The translations under genes and the position numbers were made by a program. The notes beneath the pieces were generated by a model, which saw nothing but the letters and a program-made list of their open reading frames with translations, was not told the origin of the DNA and searched no databases. Of a stretch of 7,128 nucleotides of DNA, positions 4,202 to 7,128 are shown one piece after another. Positions within the stretch are counted from its first letter, which is position 1; every line of letters starts with the position of its first letter. Source of the DNA: Candidatus Nitrosopumilus sp. (GTDB lineage Archaea > Thermoproteota > Nitrososphaeria > Nitrososphaerales > Nitrosopumilaceae); the NCBI GenBank assembly GCA_029863665.1, contig JAOTUX010000047.1, positions 1 to 7,128 on the forward strand. Reading direction: 5' to 3'.

Positions 4202-4618
4202 ATGGCTACAATTGAGGTTGAAGTGGAAATTGATGCTAAAATTGACAAAGTTTGGGACATAGTATCAGATATTGACAATGAACCAAAATTTTGGAAAGGG
4301 ACAAAAGAAGTCAAAAACATATCTAAAGATGGAAATATAATCAATAGAGAAATCACAATAGCGTTTAGAGATCAAAAATGCCTGCAAGAAGTGAGACTTC
4401 AGCCTAAAGAAAAGATAGAAGCTAAATTTACAAAAGGCATCATAAGTGGAGAAAAAATTGTGTCCATTATTCCTAAAGAAGAGAAAACCATACTGCGTAC
4501 AGTTTGGGATATAAAACTAACAGGAATGATGGGGATGTTTACAGGCATGATTAAAAAACACATCAAAAGTGGTACTGAACAAGCCATGAAAAGCATCAAA
4601 GAAGAAATCGAGAGATAA
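4202..4618 (+). CDS. SRPBCC (START/polyketide-cyclase-like) superfamily protein
   Basis: 138 residues, the usual length for a single SRPBCC domain. The family pattern is clear: a first strand IEVEVEIDAKIDKVWDIVSD with the I/VWDIVSD helix, the short helix NEPKFWKGTKEVKNI, a run of antiparallel strands (NREITIAFR, QEVRLQPKEKIEAKF, GEKIVSIIPKE, TILRTVWDIKL), a Met/Gly-rich turn (GMMGMFTGMIKK) and the long C-terminal helix that closes the cavity. The fold binds hydrophobic ligands such as lipids or polyketides; no catalytic residues define an activity. There is no signal peptide, so it is cytoplasmic. The glycosyltransferase starts 4 bases after its stop codon, so the two are probably co-transcribed and may share a lipid substrate (inference). 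Confidence 0.85.
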   Translation: MATIEVEVEIDAKIDKVWDIVSDIDNEPKFWKGTKEVKNISKDGNIINREITIAFRDQKCLQEVRLQPKEKIEAKFTKGIISGEKIVSIIPKEEKTILRTVWDIKLTGMMGMFTGMIKKHIKSGTEQAMKSIKEEIER

Positions 4619-4622
4619 ATTC

Positions 4623-5831
4623 ATGGAAATAATTTTTAATGTTTTTAATTACTCACTAACTGCAATTTTAATTGGAGTATGTGGATCTTGGATATTTCTT
4701 ATCAAATCAATGATGGATTCATTTAGATTAACACCGTATCTGGATAAATTTGAAAATACTTGTAAATCAAATCCCAAAGTCTCAATAATACTCCCGGCAA
4801 GAAATGAAGAGGGATTTATTGCAAAATGTTTAGACTCTCTAATCCAACAGGAGTATAAAAATTATGAAATCATAGTAATAGATGATTCATCAGATGATGC
4901 AACAGGAAAAATAATTTCAGAATATGCAAAAAAACACCCCAACATAATTCCAGTTTCTGCAAGACCAAAACCAGAGGGATGGATGGGAAAGAATTGGGCA
5001 TGTATGGAAGGATATAGAAAAGCAAATGGAGAACTATTACTATTTACAGATGCAGATACAAATCATTCTAAAAATGTCATATCATTAGCAGTGGCACATT
5101 TAATTTCATTTAATTTAGATGCTTTATCTGCAATTCCAAAAATGATAACATTTGATTTTTGGACAAAGATTACAATTCCAATGATTTCTACATTTTTGCA
5201 TACTAGGTTTTCAGCCTTGAATGTAAATAATCCTTCAAAGAAAACAGGTTATTTTTTTGGGAGTTTTTTCATCTTAAAAAAAGACACATATGAAAAAGTA
5301 GGTATGCATGAAGGAGTAAAACAAGAAATTATTGAAGATGGAGCACTTGGAAAAAAAGTAAAAGAATTAGGATATAAAATGAAGATGGTGAGGGGAGACC
5401 ACCTAATTGATGCTGTTTGGGCACGAGACAAAAATACGTTATGGAATGCCCTAAAAAGATTAATGATTCCACTATATCTTCAAAGTGGAAAAATTGCAAT
5501 AGGAATATTCTTTGCAGTGTTATTTTTGTTGTTTGTGCCATTTGCAATATTTGCAATATTGGCAGCATTACCAGTAGATATTACATCTGCAAAGATACTT
5601 TGTATGACGGCTGCAGTTGCATCAATTTTAATTTACATTGGTGCAATAATTGAGGTAAAAATGGGATTAGGTTTAGGATTAATTTATGCATTATTTGCAC
5701 CACTAGGTAGTTTTGTAGTGGTTCTAGGATTTCTAAGTGGATTACTTCAAGCAAAAAGTACATCTTCAGTCACATGGAGAGGAAGAAGTTATTCCATGAA
5801 AGATCATACTCAAAATTCAATTAACGTATAG
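4623..5831 (+). CDS. Membrane-anchored family 2 glycosyltransferase (CrtQ/HpnB-like)
   Basis: 402 residues. A hydrophobic N-terminal helix (about 8-28) is followed by the cytoplasmic GT-A domain: VSIILPARNEEGFIAKCLDSL (53-73), the IIVIDDSS strand with Asp87/Asp88, the metal-binding DxD in FTDADT (Asp143, Asp145), GYFFGSFFILKK (209-220), and the acid pair in IIEDGALGKKVKELG (Glu238, Asp239). The RPKPEGWMGKNWAC segment (114-127) is characteristic, from memory, of the carotenoid/hopanoid glycosyltransferase branch (CrtQ, HpnB). Three C-terminal membrane helices (about 290-316, 325-344, 349-375) and a WRGRSY motif near the end complete the architecture. It should transfer a sugar from a nucleotide donor to a lipid-like acceptor at the inner face of the membrane; the acceptor is unknown. 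It is downstream of, and likely coupled to, the SRPBCC gene. The ATG start fits the first membrane helix. Confidence 0.88.
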   Translation: MEIIFNVFNYSLTAILIGVCGSWIFLIKSMMDSFRLTPYLDKFENTCKSNPKVSIILPARNEEGFIAKCLDSLIQQEYKNYEIIVIDDSSDDATGKIISEYAKKHPNIIPVSARPKPEGWMGKNWACMEGYRKANGELLLFTDADTNHSKNVISLAVAHLISFNLDALSAIPKMITFDFWTKITIPMISTFLHTRFSALNVNNPSKKTGYFFGSFFILKKDTYEKVGMHEGVKQEIIEDGALGKKVKELGYKMKMVRGDHLIDAVWARDKNTLWNALKRLMIPLYLQSGKIAIGIFFAVLFLLFVPFAIFAILAALPVDITSAKILCMTAAVASILIYIGAIIEVKMGLGLGLIYALFAPLGSFVVVLGFLSGLLQAKSTSSVTWRGRSYSMKDHTQNSINV

Positions 5832-5837
5832 TAATCC

Positions 5838-5846
5838 TTTTACATA
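5838..5846 (+). promoter_or_regulatory. TATA-like box for the HtrA gene
   Basis: TTTTACATA in the 38-base gap lies 24-32 bases before the ATG at 5870, consistent with independent leaderless transcription of the protease gene. It is a weak match, so read-through from the glycosyltransferase unit is also possible. Confidence 0.35.
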
Positions 5847-5869
5847 GAAAAGAGAAAACAAGAAGCCTC

Positions 5870-7006
5870 ATGGACAAATCAGGTGCATTTGTAGGTGGGG
5901 TTATTGGATCTGCAATAACAATAGTCATATTTGCAGTGTTGTTTATTTCTCCTCCAGAATCAATAAAACCAGAAATCACCATAGACAGTAGCATACCAAG
6001 TGCAGTTGGAGAAACACCAACTTATTCAAAGAAATTATCATTGATTGAGATTTTTGAAAAATCAGAAGCTGGAGTAGTAAGAGTCAACGTTCAAAGAAAT
6101 GAAACATTAGAAGGGGTTAACGGAGTAGGTTCAGGTTTTGTTTTTGACAAGAGAGGACACATAATTACAAATGCGCATGTTGTAGATGACGCAAAAAAAG
6201 TAGTTGTTACATTTCTTGACGGTAGATCATATAATGCAGAAGTTATAGGAATAGACAAATTTACAGACATTGCAATTATCAAAGTGAATACAGACCTAAT
6301 TCGTTTACAACCATTGCCACTTGGGGATTCATCAAATCTCAAGGTAGGAGAACCAATAGCAGCAATTGGGAATCCATTTGGATTGTCAGGATCCATGACA
6401 TCAGGAATTGTGAGTCAATTAGAGAGATTATTTCCATCAGGTTCTGGTTATTCTATACCAGATGTAATTCAAACAGATGCTGCCATCAACCCAGGGAATT
6501 CAGGAGGACCACTATTAAACATGAGAGGAGAGATAGTAGGCATAAATACTGCAATTCAATCGGCAACAGGAGAATTTACAGGGGTAGGATTTGCAATACC
6601 ATCACAAACAGTTACCAAAATTGTGCCAACCATCATTGAAAAAGGAGAATATAAACATCCATGGATTGGAATCTCAGGTCGAGATATCGACCCAGATCTA
6701 GCAAAAGTTTTGGGTTTAAAAGATGCAGTAGGATTTTTGATAGTTACGGTGGTAGAAGATAGTCCAGCTTCAAAAGCAGGGTTGATTGGATCTAGTAAAA
6801 CTGTTGAAATTCAAGGTAGGAATTACCCAACTGGAGGAGACATAATTCTATCAGTAGATGGGACAGAAGTTAGAAAAATTGATGATATTTTGATACATCT
6901 TCAAAGAGATAAATCAGTAGGAAACGAAATGGATTTAGAGATTTTAAGGGACGGTAGAACAGCTAATGTTACAATAATCCTACAAGAAAGACCAAATGGG
7001 AATTAA
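5870..7006 (+). CDS. HtrA/DegP-type serine protease with one PDZ domain, membrane-anchored
   Basis: 378 residues. Residues about 8-27 form one hydrophobic N-terminal anchor, so the rest lies outside the membrane. The trypsin-like domain (about 55-258) has an intact catalytic triad: His103 in ITNAHVV, Asp133 in FTDIAIIKV, and Ser211 in NPGNSGGPLLN, with the oxyanion-loop Gly residues present and the QTDAAINPGNSGG block highly conserved. A single PDZ domain follows (about 264-372): WIGISGRDI, VVEDSPASKAGL, the GGDIILSVDGTEV core and a final VTIIL strand. The layout equals bacterial DegS/HhoA-type enzymes rather than the two-PDZ DegP. Expected role: quality control of misfolded envelope proteins. 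An insertion between the PDZ strands (SSKTVEIQGRNYPT, 308-321) is also seen in some archaeal and DegP-like proteins. It follows the glycosyltransferase by 38 bases. Confidence 0.92.
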   Translation: MDKSGAFVGGVIGSAITIVIFAVLFISPPESIKPEITIDSSIPSAVGETPTYSKKLSLIEIFEKSEAGVVRVNVQRNETLEGVNGVGSGFVFDKRGHIITNAHVVDDAKKVVVTFLDGRSYNAEVIGIDKFTDIAIIKVNTDLIRLQPLPLGDSSNLKVGEPIAAIGNPFGLSGSMTSGIVSQLERLFPSGSGYSIPDVIQTDAAINPGNSGGPLLNMRGEIVGINTAIQSATGEFTGVGFAIPSQTVTKIVPTIIEKGEYKHPWIGISGRDIDPDLAKVLGLKDAVGFLIVTVVEDSPASKAGLIGSSKTVEIQGRNYPTGGDIILSVDGTEVRKIDDILIHLQRDKSVGNEMDLEILRDGRTANVTIILQERPNGN

Positions 7007-7017
7007 TACAGTACAAG

Positions 7018-7025
7018 CATAAATA
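7018..7025 (+). promoter_or_regulatory. TATA box for the right-edge gene
   Basis: CATAAATA lies 24-31 bases before the TTG at 7049, the same spacing as the other leaderless promoters of this window. This is the main support for a gene starting there. Confidence 0.45.
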
Positions 7026-7048
7026 CTGCAAGTCAAGAATTCATTCTG

Positions 7049-7128
7049 TTGAACAAGCTTGTATTAGATTCTGAGAGTTTAAACAATGTTTTAGAGAACA
7101 AAGCAATATCTCGTCAAGAGATCAGTAT
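7049..7128 (+). CDS. Unidentified protein, N-terminal 26 residues (TTG start)
   Basis: The frame opens with TTG at 7049 and reads NKLVLDSESLNNVLENKA and then ISRQEIS to the window edge without a stop. The amphipathic stretch ending in an ISRxE motif recalls the N-terminal helical lead-in of radical SAM enzymes of the CofG/CofH/MqnE group (F420 or menaquinone pathways), but 26 residues are too few to assign a family. The frame is also open upstream as far as the TAA that ends the protease gene, and no ATG occurs in that interval. TTG fits the TATA box spacing. Confidence 0.45.
   Translation, partial: MNKLVLDSESLNNVLENKAISRQEIS

Noticed and set aside
3903..4599. Minus-strand frames of 66-93 residues in and around the SRPBCC gene
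   Set aside because: They lie opposite a well-supported coding gene or the GC-rich intergenic island and have hydrophobic, antisense-type compositions.
5249..5763. Minus- and plus-strand frames of 60-79 residues inside the glycosyltransferase gene
   Set aside because: Antisense or shifted-frame shadows of the glycosyltransferase, with no start signals of their own.

Overview
The window is AT-rich DNA (roughly one third G+C by eye) with short intergenic gaps, TATA boxes placed about 25-32 bases before many start codons (leaderless or near-leaderless mRNAs), and a ferredoxin-linked 2-oxoacid oxidoreductase. Together with several lineage-typical proteins this points to an archaeon, most likely an ammonia-oxidising member of the Nitrososphaerota (Thaumarchaeota) of the Nitrosopumilus type. 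The taxonomic call is inference from gene style, not from a marker gene.

Layout. Bases 1-720 (minus strand) hold a compact operon of three reading frames: a 47-residue protein, a stand-alone Lrp/AsnC ligand-sensing (RAM) domain with a nine-cysteine tail, and the N-terminus of the 2-oxoacid:ferredoxin oxidoreductase beta subunit, which runs off the left edge. A divergent promoter region with overlapping inverted repeats separates it from a 58-residue protein at 866-1042 (plus). Bases 1191-1769 (minus) encode an atypical peroxiredoxin that lacks the usual second cysteine. Upstream of it lies an 86-base stretch that can fold into a cloverleaf-like shape and appears to be the mRNA leader.

Bases 2074-3966 form a metal-handling locus. 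A 31-residue cysteine-rich mini-protein (minus) diverges from a three-gene operon: a ZnuA-type zinc/manganese-binding protein with a large His/Glu-rich tandem-repeat insertion, an 80-residue His-rich protein overlapping it, and a 53-residue protein coupled by TAATG. The shared upstream region carries six TTATTAA/TTAATAA half-sites and a 12-bp inverted repeat bracketing the TATA box, which looks like a metal-responsive operator. No ABC permease or ATPase is present in the window.

Bases 4202-5831 carry an SRPBCC (START-like) lipid-binding-fold protein and a membrane-anchored family 2 glycosyltransferase with a 4-base gap, probably one transcription unit acting on a lipid or membrane substrate. 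Bases 5870-7006 encode a membrane-anchored HtrA/DegP-type serine protease with one PDZ domain, with its own likely promoter. A TTG-initiated reading frame begins at 7049 behind a good TATA box and leaves the window at the right edge.

The most unusual parts are the znuA locus (repeat-bearing binding protein, two unrecognised small partners, clustered palindromes), the structured leader of the peroxiredoxin, and the four small proteins of 31-58 residues that a length cut-off would miss. No rRNA, confident tRNA, CRISPR array or insertion sequence was seen, and no gene-free stretch exceeds 300 bases.
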